Of a stretch of DNA of 64,000 nt, positions 20,947 through 36,655 are shown one piece after another. The stretch is from Primulina eburnea. Its lineage: Eukaryota; Streptophyta; Magnoliopsida; Lamiales; Gesneriaceae. The notes beneath the pieces are model-generated. The model did not search any database. It was not told the DNA's origin and saw only the letters and a list, made by a program, of their open reading frames with translations. Where the stretch lies: assembly GCF_022965805.1 (NCBI RefSeq), contig NC_133106.1, positions 34,833,913-34,897,912 on the forward strand, read 5' to 3'. The number at the start of each line of letters is the position of its first letter. Position 1 is the stretch's first letter. A program made the position numbers and the translations under genes.

Positions 20947-20953
20947 TATATAT
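20947..20953 (-). promoter_or_regulatory. Probable TATA box of the RGF/GLV precursor gene
   Basis: TATATA core on the minus strand, about 94 bp upstream of the start codon. Confidence 0.5.
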
Positions 20954-21109
20954 GCACTGAGAAGAATTAGATAAAGCATTAAATGCGGGGTTTCGGTAGG
21001 AGATGAAATTGTATTTTTTAAGAGAACATGCAGATTGCTTGGTGTTGGCCATTGGAAATAATATTGTAGATATTGGTGGCCTCCCATGTCTCCTCTTCTA
21101 CCCTTCAAT

Positions 21110-22938
21110 CAAGCGTGGGCCTAAATGGAGAAAGTCATTATACGGTCGACGTAGGTTCATGGTATGCGGATGATTGCTTAATAAAATTCAAGAAACATGA
21201 ACAGACCCTTCGTATACGTGACTGAATAAATTTTTGTATTTGTATCAATTATGAAGTTATAAAATTATAGTAAATATAAGACCATCACATGTGTTTGAAC
21301 AGAAGTCTTCTTTGGGGTTTATTTTTTTATAACTCTCGGTTATTTTTTTAAGAAAATGATCTACTCAAATTTATTTGACCAAAGTTATTTTACGGATTTT
21401 CCTGGCTCATTCATATCTCTATGGTTCATCTCTTATTGCGAGTTTGGTTACTTTGATTTAAATGTTTAAAAATCAAATATCATGCCATAATAAACGTTTA
21501 TTAATTTCTGCACTTCCCAATATAAACATCACATTTAAGTCAATTCTCATCAATTCCCGAATTTATAATCAAGTATTTCTATATTTTAAAATCTAAAATA
21601 TTTCGCTCTAATTATCATCCGTACAATGACCAATTTAAGCATGGATTTATTACATTGCCACTGAATTCAATATTTTTTCTTCTCTGTTCCGTAAATATAG
21701 GAACAACACAGTGCACCTTTCTATTCTTGCTAGTATCTTACATAAAATCATATGCTGATTTCTCTTGTACCTAACCGTGTACAATAGTGTTTAGTCTAAT
21801 TTATCACTTTTTTGAAAAATTAATGAAGCTGTCGACAAACCCTTTGTTGTATGCGGAACAAGCCTCATTGGTCCTGAACTATGAATGCAACAGCCTACAA
21901 CGTTGTTCCCCTCTAATTAATTCAATGACGGATACAATTAAACGGTTTAATCATTCCAAAAAATTTCATGTGTTCTGATCTGTTACTGTTGTCTATATTT
22001 TTTAAAACTTATATTCGGATGTTTTCGTCGATAGCATTTCAAGATAAGGATGAGAGTTGATTTTGGAACTAGATTTGATCTCTTTGAGTAGAAAAGAAAA
22101 GCTTTTACAATATTACATGCCATGTAGCCACACAGAAGCTCTAGATTTGCGAAGAATCTTTCTTTTACATTATAAATGTAGTGTTAAAGAATCATCAGAT
22201 TGTATGCACTGCTTCTCCATATAGCTAAAACAAGTAAAACTTTCTGATTCCTTTAGTTTTATATGGTAAGTGAAGATGCTTTGATTTTCAAACTTTACAT
22301 CTTATGCTTATAATTTCCTGCTGACTTCCGTTTTGGCAAAATTTGTTGATCGATCTTTCGGTTACTTTCTTTGTTAGATTATTTGGTCTAGAACAGGCCA
22401 CATAACTCATATTTTTCATTATCTTATCTTGGACTTCTTTTTGATATTATTGGGTGCTCATTTTAAATCATATGATTAATACATGATGCAGGTTTTAAAA
22501 ATATATTTAAGTCAACGTTTCCATTGTTAGTGTTTCAAACGATGTTCGAGGGCAATGTCTGAGTCGGGGGAGCACAAGGCGGCCCGGGGGGGTCCTCCAT
22601 TTCCTGCAGATGATGCATATAGACATTTTATGATCGAGCATTCATGGTGCCTGGATCTTTAAGTGGAATGTTGGTCACAAATTGCCAATTTCTCCTCTCG
22701 TCTTTGGGCTTTCTCGCCTAAAACATTCTTAAAGGAAAATGTTTATTAAAACTGATCAAAATACAGAAGGTATATATGGATAGAGATGATGCCGAATATT
22801 TTGTTACTTAATCACATGTGAATTTCACGTTTCTTGTATTATGATATGATAGAAGAAAGTAGAAAACTTTGGACATAATATTGAACAAGATTTGAATTGT
22901 GGTGCAGATAATTAAACGACAACTTGTTATAAGCCTAA
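21110..22938. other. Intergenic DNA, no supported gene
   Basis: Mostly AT-rich. A short GC-rich patch at about 22540-22620, including a run of G near 22586-22592, stands out but has no coding pattern I recognise. Confidence 0.5.
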
Positions 22939-23328
22939 ATGATGCATGTGGCTATTATTACAATAATGAGTTACTCATGTGGAACTTGCATTGCGCATTT
23001 AAAGAGGGTGCGCTTGAAGCAAAATGGAGACAAAGGAGAATGGGAGATGGGGACCCTTGATACAACAAACAGTGCAGCATGCTTGAACCGCCATTTGCAC
23101 CACCAGGCCACGATACAAGGGCCCACTGCGGTCCCACGGTCGGCCCCCCGCTTCTGTGGTGCCTATTCCATGTTCCATTACTTCGGCAAAACTGCAGCCC
23201 AAGAAAATCTGTCTATGCCTAGACCAGACCCAACTAATTACATGCGAAGCAAGTTGAGAGAATATATAACATGTGAATGGGGCTGTTACGTCTCGCACTC
23301 GGCTCGGTCCAGCTCTGGTGTCGAGTGA
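22939..23328 (+). CDS. Uncertain ORF in a GC-richer patch
   Basis: 129-codon frame in a region clearly richer in G and C than its surroundings. It has no domain, signal peptide or family that I recognise, no intron-like borders and no clear codon pattern. The opposite strand is also open (23298-22999), which usually reflects composition rather than coding. The sequence AGAATATATAACATG near 23258 could instead be a TATA region of an unannotated transcript. Probably not a protein gene. Confidence 0.15.
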   Translation: MMHVAIITIMSYSCGTCIAHLKRVRLKQNGDKGEWEMGTLDTTNSAACLNRHLHHQATIQGPTAVPRSAPRFCGAYSMFHYFGKTAAQENLSMPRPDPTNYMRSKLREYITCEWGCYVSHSARSSSGVE

Positions 23329-23848
23329 GGTCCCGTCGCCTCCTTATTCTTTTATTTTATTGTCTTTGAGAAGACCTGCCATGGTTTGTCATATAAGGGA
23401 CGGTGTAAGTCATGTTTGATCGCTACCTAGAGCTCGATGATGCAATATTCAATATATGGGGTACAAATACGTTTGGATTGCTTGCTTTTTCCCCAACAAT
23501 AAAAAAAATGAAAATAGTTTTTAAGTGGTTTTTTTTGAGTATTTGGTAATATTTTTTTAAAAAATTGATCCGTATTTTCATTTAGATATGTATTTTGTAT
23601 AGCTTTTTTAATATGAGTGAGATATTTTAAATTTTTAAAAATTGTTCACTCACACATACATATTACGATTGTGGTTTGACCATTGCAGAAACAATTACAA
23701 TAAAGTATTCATTTATATTTTAAATTATTCAGTTCCATCAAGCGTGTCTCTTCAAATTAATTATGATTTTTTTCCAGAAAAAAAATAGTTATGAATTTGG
23801 GGATAATACAGTGGAAACATTTATTGACAAATCAAAATGGTGAGTTTT

Positions 23849-24023
23849 AGGTTTATTTCATCTTATTCATGTGGGTATTGTTCTCATGATAGGATAGATG
23901 GCCAAGATTTGTCCATGCATATATAGGACTTACTTTTTTTTTTTGAAATTATATGTGTGACAAGATCTTACCCGTTGAAATGAAGTAAGGGTAGTTCCTA
24001 CGTAAGTAGGATCTGATTAACCT
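23849..24023 (+). mobile_element. Hairpin MITE, family B, second copy (175 bp)
   Basis: Left end AGGTTTATTTCATCTTATTC and the reverse complement of the right end, AGGTTAATCAGATCCTACT, are inverted repeats. The interior shares AAGATTTGTCCATGCATAT and TTTTTTTTTGAAATT with the copy at 2864-3042. AGTTTT precedes and follows the element directly, a possible 6-bp target duplication. Confidence 0.8.
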
Positions 24024-24229
24024 AGTTTTTATGTGCAGACTTTTACTATTATTTAGATAATTTTTCTAATGTATTTCCGAAAAATTGTAGAATTTGCCTT
24101 GAATGTAGTTATTTTACTAATGGTTCCATTTTGACCCTATCAATCGATATTTATCTTTTAACGGAGAAAAAAGTTGGGAACGTAAATAAAAATTGCGGTT
24201 AAAATTATCAAAAAAAATTTAAACACATA

Positions 24230-24377
24230 ATATATGAAATTAAACTGTCTCATATAAAATAAGTCGATATGTTCCATAACTACAATGAAAATTAATATTT
24301 TTAACATAAAAATAATAATATTTTTCATATATGTCTCGTAAAAATTATTTATGAAACTATCTCATATAATTTTTATT
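24230..24377 (-). mobile_element. Family A MITE, decayed copy
   Basis: Recognisable by AAACTGTCTCATATAA, AACATAAAAATAATAATATT and AACTATCTCATATAA in the expected order. Termini are degenerate. Confidence 0.6.
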
Positions 24378-25059
24378 ATTGAAACTTATGAAAAATGAGA
24401 CAAATAATTCAAATCCTAAACAAAAGTCAAAGTGAAGCATCGTGTTTGATGAAGATAACGTAGATAAGTAGCTTAGAATAAATACGTGCTCTCTAATAAT
24501 ATATCCATCTATATTAATATTTCCTTTTCTATACTCAAACAAGTGTTTTTTTCCCAGATAACTTCCAAAATATTTTTTAGAAAAATAATAATAATTGACT
24601 TTGAAGAGCTAAGTAAGGGACAAACATAACACCCGACACATCTAATCTTATCTTGTAAAATTAATTTGTACAAATTGATCCATGATTTTAAATACAATAA
24701 TGCCAATAAAACAGATCAAAGTTTTGTATAGTTTTATGTCTTTTTGTAATAATCAAAAGTGGTGGTTTGGATATAATGTTTGTCGTGTCTAGAGTCTACA
24801 TTTTTTTGTAATTTATCAGATAAAATGGACAAAAAACAGAGTAGAGAATCAACTAAACAAACATGAACAAGAATGATTCTTAAATTGTTCTTGATTCATA
24901 ACCAGGAAAGTGTTGCCATCATTCAAGCCGTCTTCAAGAAAAGGAAACTTTACACAGATTAATGCTATACATTAGGTAAGCACAGCAAAGAGAATTATGA
25001 GCATAATTAAATAGAGCAAGCCTTGTCAAAGAGATCAGAGCCTGAATTGTGAAGGGCGG

Positions 25060-28062
<3,003 letters not shown>

Positions 28063-28458
28063 CACACCTCAATACCACTGCTCAAAAATCAAAACTTTCA
28101 GTCACAGAAATCAACTAATCAAAGAAAAGCAATGAAACTTCGTACCCGCGAAAAAAGTCAAACTCAATTCATCGAGAACATCGGAAACTTGTATAATAAG
28201 ATAATTAACTAATACAATAACGGGGAGAAGAATACACTAGAAAACCTTTTCAACGACTCAGATCATCGAAAAATTAAAACCCACCGTAATATTATTGTAA
28301 TTTAAACAGATGTAATTATAGATTATATTTCACCTTTTCACAACAACAAAAAAAACCAAGAATTTAAATATATTACAGCAAAAAAAAAGGTAGGACTTTG
28401 AGAAAGATGATAGATAGATCAATATTAGAAAAAAGAAAGAAAGAAAAAAATGACGAAC

Positions 28459-28540
28459 CTTTTGTGTGAGAAAGACGATTGTTCAAGAAAGAAGGGAAAC
28501 CGATGAGAAGAGCTAGGAGGTAATTCTTGAATGAGGGGCT
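28459..28540 (-). other. Probable 5' UTR exon of ATG8
   Basis: The minus strand has a pyrimidine-rich leader with a donor-like AAAAG|GTTCGTC at about 28459, and an acceptor GAGCAG at about 28081, just upstream of the ATG8 start. 5' UTR introns are common in plant ATG8 genes. The transcription start is not determined. Confidence 0.45.
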
Positions 28541-28560
28541 TTGCTTTTCAACTTGGTTTT

Positions 28561-30180
28561 TGAAAATGGATGATCATTTATACGCCATTTACATAAAATA
28601 ATATTGGGTACCCAAATCTTTAATCATTATCCAACTTTGTTTACTCCAAAAAAAAAAAATTGGGGAAATCTTTTTGTGTGCGTCGCACGCACTTCGGATG
28701 ATTTGGTTATTAAAACAAATTAGCTATTCAAAATTCTTGGCCTAATTAGCTTATTTTTTAGTCAGATTTTGATAAAATATGGGTCTTTAAAAAAACCTTT
28801 ATTTATTTATTTTTTTAATTACAAAAATATATTTAGATTCAAAGCTAGGGGGATGAATTCTTGAAGCAAGTTTTCTCGTTATTTTCATGAACCCTCTTTG
28901 CTCAATCTTCATATATATACATATATAATATAATCACGATCATGTGTAAAGGTATTAATTGAATAAATTAAGAATAATATAACAAACTTTGCTAATTATA
29001 TATCAATCAATCGGTTCTCAAAAAATCGATAAATCAATCATTATTTTATATGTTGAATTTATGATTTCACTGATTATATATGCTAGATAATTATTTAAAA
29101 AAGAACCATGAGAGTCATTATCTAATTAATTATTTTCATCAAATTATCAATTAATCCATTTACCCCCAAATTTTGGACAATAAAATAAATGTATAACATA
29201 AATTATTATTTATAATTATTTATGAACATACAATAGTTTTTTTGCAAGAAACATGATATATAAAACTATATTTTATTATTTTCTCGATTCCTATAAAAAT
29301 ATTTCCCATCTTCCTTTATTTATAGTTTTTATAGAAATATACAAAAATTTATTTTCAACGACCTCTAATTTAATGATACAGTAATTTAAATTAGAACCAT
29401 ATTTTTCTTAAAATATAAATTGAAGGCATGTTTGATTCTTGACAAAAACTAATATGAGATTATCTCACGAGTTAATTTTATGAAACAAATCTCTAATCCG
29501 ATTTGATTAATGAAAAAATATTATATTTTTTTTATCAAAAGTATTATTTTTTAATTCTGGTATTAACCAAGGCGACTCGTCTCATATATAGAATCGTAAC
29601 ATCGTCACACAAAAACTCACTCTTCATCATTAATTTAGTTTGTAAGACTCGGGGCGGAAGAGGGCGGTGGGTGATCGTCGGTGCCTTGAGGTTGAACGGA
29701 CAATGAGCGGCTTCTGGCAGGCTTCTAGGCGAAGGGAACATGAATGAACAGATTTTACACCGGAAGGAGAGGGATTACGAAACTGTTCAGGTATGGGACT
29801 GTGCAGTTGAGGAGGGTTTAAACGATTTGATATGTAATACTCATATCAAGAAGGTGCATCTTTTTTTCGGTAACTAATCACATAAGAACTCCAAAGTTAA
29901 AGTGTGCTTAACTTGGGGCAATTATGGGATGAGCGACCTCCTGGAAAATTTCCTAGAGTGCGTGTGAGTGAGGACATAAACACTCTGGAAAGGCTCGTCT
30001 TGATACAGTGAGGACAATCGTCGAATCTGGGGCGTTATATAATTCTTATCTGAATCACATTGGAATTGAATTTGAATGGAGTATTATATTTTCTTGGAGT
30101 TGCATTTGAGATTGCTATTAAATTTTCTTGATTTTCTCGACCTTCGTAAACCTATTTTTATCTAAAAAATAAAAGATATA
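28561..30180. other. AT-rich intergenic DNA
   Basis: No coding frame of note; one decayed family A MITE at 29441-29622. Confidence 0.6.
29441..29622 (+). mobile_element. Family A MITE, decayed copy
   Basis: GACAAAAACTAATATGAGAT at the left and CATCGTCACACAAAAACTC at the right, with the AT-rich centre between. Many substitutions. Confidence 0.5.
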
Positions 30181-30348
30181 GGCAAAAACTTGTGTGAGAC
30201 GGTCTCACGGATAATATTTTGTGACACAGATTTTTTATTTGGGTCATCTATGAAAAATTATTACTTTTTATGCTAAGAGTATTACCTTTTATTGTGAATA
30301 TTGCTCACAGATAAAGATTCGTGAGATCGTCTCACATGATACATATTC
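30181..30348 (+). mobile_element. Family A MITE copy
   Basis: Starts GGCAAAAACTTGTGTGAGAC and ends GTGAGATCGTCTCACATGAT; contains TTTGGGTCATCTATGAAAAA and ATTGTGAATATTG. Confidence 0.9.
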
Positions 30349-31508
30349 AAATATATATATTGGCTAACATAAAATACTAACGGTAAACGAGAAGCATGGA
30401 AATGGCTCATATCACAAGCTTTTCGAATCACCACATTCCAACATTTTTCAAATAGGCAAAATCCAAGCAAGTTCCCTTTGTGATTCTAACAAGCTATAAT
30501 AATCCTTGGTAATACAATTTTAGTTTATATCTATCGTAATCATATCATTAAAAATTACAATATGATTTATCCTCCGACCAAAACATATTTTTAATGTGAA
30601 AAATACTTCGGATTCGAAGATTGGTCGATCATTCGTTCTTAGTAAAATAAAAAAAGAGAGAAGAATAAGAAGCTTGGGAGACATTGTTCGATTAAACTTG
30701 AAAAAAAAAAAGACAACTCTTTCTTGCAAGGGATACTTGTGTTGTTACACATGGGGATGGCGATAAACTGAGCCAATGCTAGGAAAAGTCCCGAATCAAT
30801 GAATGATAAATCTTCGAACAACTCGAATCTTGAACCAAAAAATACTGTCCCTTTGTCCCTTACAAACATATTATTTTATGTTCCAAATTTACAGACAACG
30901 GACACATTTTTTTCGTGATTAATGTTTATCATTTTTTACGTACACCACTTTAGATATAGTGTTTATGTATGTTTAGACAAATTAAATATTAATTTTCAGT
31001 AATTTTAAACTCCTACATACATAATATATAGTAGCAACCGAAACACACGCAACGCGTATGTTATAAAATTTTAAATATCATAATTTTATATAGTCATAAT
31101 AATTTATTTTATATAACACGTACTGCAACCGGAGCATTTTGTATGTATGATAAAATTATGATATTTATAATTTTATATAGTAAATTAAATGAAATTGAAG
31201 CTGCGGTAGTTTAGGAAGATGAGAAACCAAATAACCAAATAAATAGTGGATATTTTGCAATTTAAGTTTTAGTTTTTGGATGAAGTGAAAGAGATGGGAG
31301 TCGGGATATGATAACATGAGCATAAGATTTTAGTGAGAATAGTGACCAAATAAATTTATATATATGTTCAACTTTAATATGACAGAGATATAACAGTTCA
31401 TCCGTAACCTTGAACCAAAAGCTAAAGATTATAATTCTGAAACCATTTTAAATTACAATTTTCATTGATCAAAAGTTGAATTTTGATAGATTTTGATAAA
31501 TATTTAAT

Positions 31509-31693
31509 GACAAAAATTTGTGTGAGACGGTATTGCACGGGTCGTATTTTGTGAGACAGATCTCTTATTTGAACATCCATGAAAAATATTATTTTTTATA
31601 TTAAGATTATTATTTTTTATTGTGAATATCAGTAGAGTTGATCCGTCTCACAGATAAATATTCGCGAGATCGTCTTACAAAAAATCTACTCAC
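31509..31693 (+). mobile_element. Family A MITE copy
   Basis: GACAAAAATTTGTGTGAGAC at left, CGAGATCGTCTTACAAAAAA at right; the interior ATTGTGAATATCAGTAGAGT is conserved. Confidence 0.9.
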
Positions 31694-32670
31694 ATTTTAT
31701 TTCCGTCTCGTTTGATTTTTTTATGTTAGATGTCATATCACATCAGAAGAATCGTTCTATTTAACTTTTTTAATAGAAAATGAATATTTTAATATCAGAA
31801 AATATAGTACATTGAGTAACAATATAATATACAACAAGATTATTGTTATCATTATTAACTTTTACAGTAATTACAATTGAAATAGGAACGTGGAATCAAA
31901 CGTAAGTTATTGAAGTGAAAATTTTAAAAATAAGTTGCCATTATTTTTAAAATATTTGGTTTGATAAAGAAAACAAGAGAATTTCTCAGATGAAAAACAG
32001 AGGGAAGGTAGTTTTTGGAGAGAACAAAAGGGCCGGGGAGACATCGATAGACGTAATAATATTCTTTCACTGAGTTTTTATACTCGTCAATTTTCTGTCG
32101 TTTTACAAACTTACCGTGCCACGCCTCACATACATATTATGGAGTATGAATAAGACGACCCAACATCGATTTTATTAAATAATGTTGGCATTTGCACTTT
32201 CCCAAGCCGTAGTCAATAAATACTTTTATTCAGATTGGATCAAGAAATTCGATCGATTAATTAATTATATCTAATATTAAAAACCAAAAATATTAGATTT
32301 TTGAGAGAGTTTTCTCAAATTTTTTGTTTGCCCGTCTTTTTCTCGACCCGAGTTGTAGAGATTTTTTCGGTCCCGATCAATTTCAGGAGAGGGACCTTTC
32401 TGAAAAATACTATAATATCATCAACACATTAGGTCAGATATTATAATTTTAATTATAAAAGTATTAGGCAAAAACCGTATAGATTAATGCATTTAAAATG
32501 AGCTAGCTTATAGATGACGATTTTAGGGCTTAAATTAAATTGTTAAATAATTTATCCAAATAAATATCCACACAAGCAATATTATAATTATAATTCCAAT
32601 AAAATTGTACAAAATCGAAATATAGTTTATCATCATTTTCTCCATTTCAGCCTAAATCTAAAAGAAAAAC

Positions 32671-32851
32671 GAGTAGGTCTCTTATGAGACGGTCTCACAA
32701 ATATTTATCTATGAGACGGATCAACCATGCCGATATTCACAATAAAAGTAATACTCTTAGCATAAAAAATAATATTTTTTATGGATGACTCAAATAAAAT
32801 ATTCGTCTCCCAAAATATGATCCGTGAGAGCGTTTCACACAAGTTTTTGTC
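32671..32851 (-). mobile_element. Family A MITE copy
   Basis: GAGTAGGTCTCTTATGAGAC at left, GCGTTTCACACAAGTTTTTG at right, minus orientation. Confidence 0.92.
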
Positions 32852-33968
32852 AAGAAAAAATGGGAACACATTGTTGTGGTTAAGAAGGACATGACTAGCC
32901 ATCGGCAGGAAATCGAGTATTGATACATTCCAAATTGTTTTTATTCATAAAATATTATTTATTAATAAAATACTATAAGGCTATGTTTGGTGTGTAAGAT
33001 AGGATAATTAATGGGATTGATGACAAAACTTAAGGTAAGAATATATAATTGGATTCTCAATCCTCCCAAAACAAATGCATGTCTTTTCACCCATATAGGT
33101 TTTTTTTATCATGATCTTCTTGATTAATTGGACCAATAAAAAATGAGACAAACAGAGTTTAATAATCTATCATTTGCTTATCACTCATACAAAACATACC
33201 ATAAGTGAATAAATATAATCACTGAACATTATTCGGATACCAGAATACCGATTGATGTCAAGTGGAGCTGGAGAAGGTTCGAGACAATGACTTGGTAAGT
33301 TAATTTTTGTTTTGTATTTGCTTGGATTAATCAATAAGTTGTTTCCATTTATTTATAATGGACCAAGAAGATGATTTAATTTGTAATGATTATATACATG
33401 GTTAGTCGTATTCGTGCTAATCAGAAATTAAAAATCGACGAGTCTTATCCAGATCCAATATGTACTTTGAAAGCTTTAATGGATTTAAAAAAAATTGTTC
33501 GAATATCCTCTCTCTACCATATGAGATCCCCAACATTCTGGTCTCGATACTTATTGAGTACGAGATCGGAAAAAAAAAAGATTTATAATTTGTATCGAGA
33601 CGAAGATTGAGTTGAAAGGTTACGACACAAGTTCTCACCCGTGTGAGCAATGGGCGAGGAAGACACGCTTTTCATACCCAAGTACTTTCCTATCGTCGCC
33701 GAGGATGAGGATAATGGTGGACCTCATGTGATGAAGCTCACCCAAATTTTTAATTTTTTTAAATATTGAACTGTCAAAAAAATTTAACCGTAAGTTAATT
33801 TTTTAAAATTTTAGAAAAAAAAAAGTTTAAAGGCAAAGATGATCATCTCATACATTATTTAATTTTTAAAAATGATTTTTTATTGAAAAAATCCAAAAAA
33901 ATTATAATAATTGAATAAAAAAACATAAAAAATCTCAACGGCTATATTTTACAAAATACAAGAATTGT

Positions 33969-34142
33969 GAATAGGTCTCTTGTAAGACAGTATCATGAAT
34001 ATTTATCTGTGAGACGAGTCAACCCTATCGATATTCACAGTAAAAAGTAGCATAAAAAATAATATTTTTTAATGGATGACCCAAATAATATATCTGTATC
34101 ACAAAATACGATCCGTGAGTTCGTCTCACAGAAGTTTTTGCC
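33969..34142 (-). mobile_element. Family A MITE copy
   Basis: GAATAGGTCTCTTGTAAGAC at left, GTCTCACAGAAGTTTTTGCC at right; a small deletion lies in the AT-rich centre. Confidence 0.9.
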
Positions 34143-34722
34143 AACAATTTTTCTATAAATAATCCTTCATTTTCTTTTCATTTTACACATGATCAAAAAT
34201 ATTTGAAATTTACGTGGATAAATAATGGAAATAGTCCATTTTTAATCTTGAGTCATTGTAATTATGTCTCTTTTAAAAAAAATTGCATATTTTTTAATTG
34301 TGATTTTATTTAAAAAAAATTACATGTGAGTTTCAAATTTAATTATATTTGATTGTAAACTTTTTAAATTATGTGCAATTTTAATCTATTTAATAAACAT
34401 AAACTTATTGAATATAATTAAAAATCAATATATCAACATTATCTTCTCACGGAAAATAAAAACTAGATAAACTTATCTTATCAACACTGAAATCAACATA
34501 AGATGAAACTACCAATTTCATCACATCATCGTATATTCGTATGTGCTCTCAAAGCACAGATTGGGCTTCACTTTCGTTGCCTCGCCAAGTCCAGCTTTGC
34601 TAGCTCGCCCCTAAAATGCAAAGTTAATATAAAATTACCAAGGTTAAGCAATGCCCACGTGAAATGGGTACTATTTTTAATTTTGATTTCATTAATTAAG
34701 GAGATTGGTCTTCGTCGGTAAT

Positions 34723-34880
34723 GAGTGAGTCTTATGTGAGACCGTCTCACGGATCATAATATGTGAGACGGGTCAATCCTACTCATATTCACAATAAAAA
34801 ATAATATTCTTAGCATAAAAAGTAATATTTTTTTATGAGTGACCCAAATAAGAGATCGGTCTTTCACACAAATTTTTGTC
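34723..34880 (-). mobile_element. Family A MITE copy
   Basis: Left end TGTGAGACCGTCTCACGGAT is an intact palindrome. The right end is shortened (GGTCTTTCACACAAATTTTT). Confidence 0.9.
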
Positions 34881-36329
34881 TCCGGTAATACATGGTACAT
34901 GCCCACCTCTCTTATCAGGTGAGATGGCAATTCTTTTGCTCAAAATCCAGTAAAAGTGAAGATAATATCCTTGTTCGGAAACCATAAATTCTAAAAGATA
35001 TTTTGAAATTATGCGGACCAAATTTATTATCATAATTAAAGTTTCTCAGATATAAAATAGAAGGATCAAAATAACTTTTTCCGCGATCCAATTTTCATGT
35101 GACCCGTTTCATAAAAAAACATTTACTTTTATTGCTCTTAAAAAAATAGAATTGTTGACGAGTAAAATGATAATAAAAACAAAAATTAAAATCCAAATAG
35201 AAAAATGAGGTTCAAATGAGTATAGCGGGGGTTTAAAGTTGATCGTGTTCAGATGCAAAATCCCAAGCTCGAGCAAGATCTTAAATAATAGAACATGTTA
35301 ATATCCTAGCATGTACAGACAGAGTGGAGAAGAAATAATCCAACAGGGGGAAACTAGATAGATAGATTAGGTCGTGCGCAAAAGTTAATATTTTATGAAT
35401 TTATCCTCCAATCAACATTCGACAAGGCAACCTTCAACACTTAAATTGAGGTCAATGACTCAATCGAATACGGTTTCTCCAACCCCACCAATATAAACCA
35501 TTGAGTGTGTATATTATTACTTTTATCGGTTGAATTATTAAAACATTAAAATTTCAAGGTTCGTATCATCATTAATAAAGAAAAAAATATTTTTAAAGAA
35601 TAAAGAAAACATAAAAACTCAAGACTAATCGTCATTATATATATTATTTTGGACATCGTTTGATTTGAAAAAATAAGAAAGATATTAATTGATTATATAT
35701 CTTTATTTCATCAAATATTTGTCAAGTTTGAGGTAAACAAAAACGGCAAGAAAAACAAATATGAGACGGTGGGGTTGTTTGGTGGAGATACAAGCCACAA
35801 TACTTGTCGAGGCTGTAATTTATGATTATGATCATAAAATTATTTCCTGAAAGTTATTTTATTTTATTGTTACAATATATGATATTTTTCGAATTTTTTT
35901 GGGCCAAGCTAGCGAAACCGTACAAGAAGGTCCAAGAGGCGGGCACGGGCAGGCCTCAAACAACAAAAAATTTGTGGATACAGAAAATGGCAGATCAGAT
36001 GGAGGTTGAAAACGAGAGATGGAGACTAGAGAGGGAAATGGGCAGCGGGGGAGGTCCACTTTATTACCTTTTTTATGACACACTCATTCATGGCAAAACA
36101 GGGAAGAGTACACACTACTGCTGCTATGTCCCTATTAGCGCATAGCAAGTGAAAAAGGAAAAAGTAAAAGCCCGGGGAAAACCAAAAAAGAAACGAGTAA
36201 AAACAGTTCAAATTTAATATTCAGGCTCTGTATTCTATATTAGAATCAGATATATTATTTTTGTTATTGATTATTAATTAAAACTTAATGTTGGAGGAAT
36301 TAGAAAGATTCATATATCTATAGAGAGAG

Positions 36330-36655
36330 AGGGGAAAAGACTAGGAGGACCGGGATGGAGTTCAGAATGAAAATTTCAGAAGACTGGTGGGAGGTGATGG
36401 TCTTGGTGTTCTTTTTCTCCGAGGGCTAATGGGTTGTTCTTCAAGAGATTCTTGGCTTTGATTTTTACCGCATTATTTTCTTCAAGAAACCTGTCTCAAA
36501 TCTTGGTAGAAGAAGAGGGAGTGGAAAAAACAGTTTAAGAGAAACGAAACTTGACCCAGATATGTATGGTACTTTCTTGTTTCTTCGTTCCTTTTATCTA
36601 TATTTCAGTGACTTTGTTGTTTAATTTTTGTTGTTGTTGGGTTTTTTTTTCGTAG
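36330..36655 (+). other. 5' leader of the HAM gene with a probable 5' UTR intron
   Basis: Begins near a GAGAGAGAGGGG run. A strong pyrimidine tract and acceptor (TTTTTTTTTTCGTAG) ends exactly one base before the CDS ATG. The nearest plausible donor is at 36569 (ATGTATG|GTACTT); others upstream are possible. Confidence 0.5.

Larger units (their letters stand above)
30349..36330. other. Transposon-rich intergenic DNA upstream of the HAM gene
   Basis: Holds four family A MITEs (31509, 32671, 33969, 34723) and an imperfect repeat at 31040-31190. A GC-richer piece at 33650-33760 is an open 30-codon frame starting MGEEDTLFIPKYFPIVAEDE, which looks like a stray exon but belongs to no family I know. 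Other ORFs are short or lie within MITEs. Confidence 0.5.

Noticed and set aside
22939..23330. Possible microRNA precursor
   Set aside because: I compared it by eye with the common plant miRNAs I remember and found no match, and no long hairpin is evident.
35822..36145. 107-codon ORF upstream of HAM
   Set aside because: Lies in the presumed promoter, has a mixed AT-rich start and no family resemblance.
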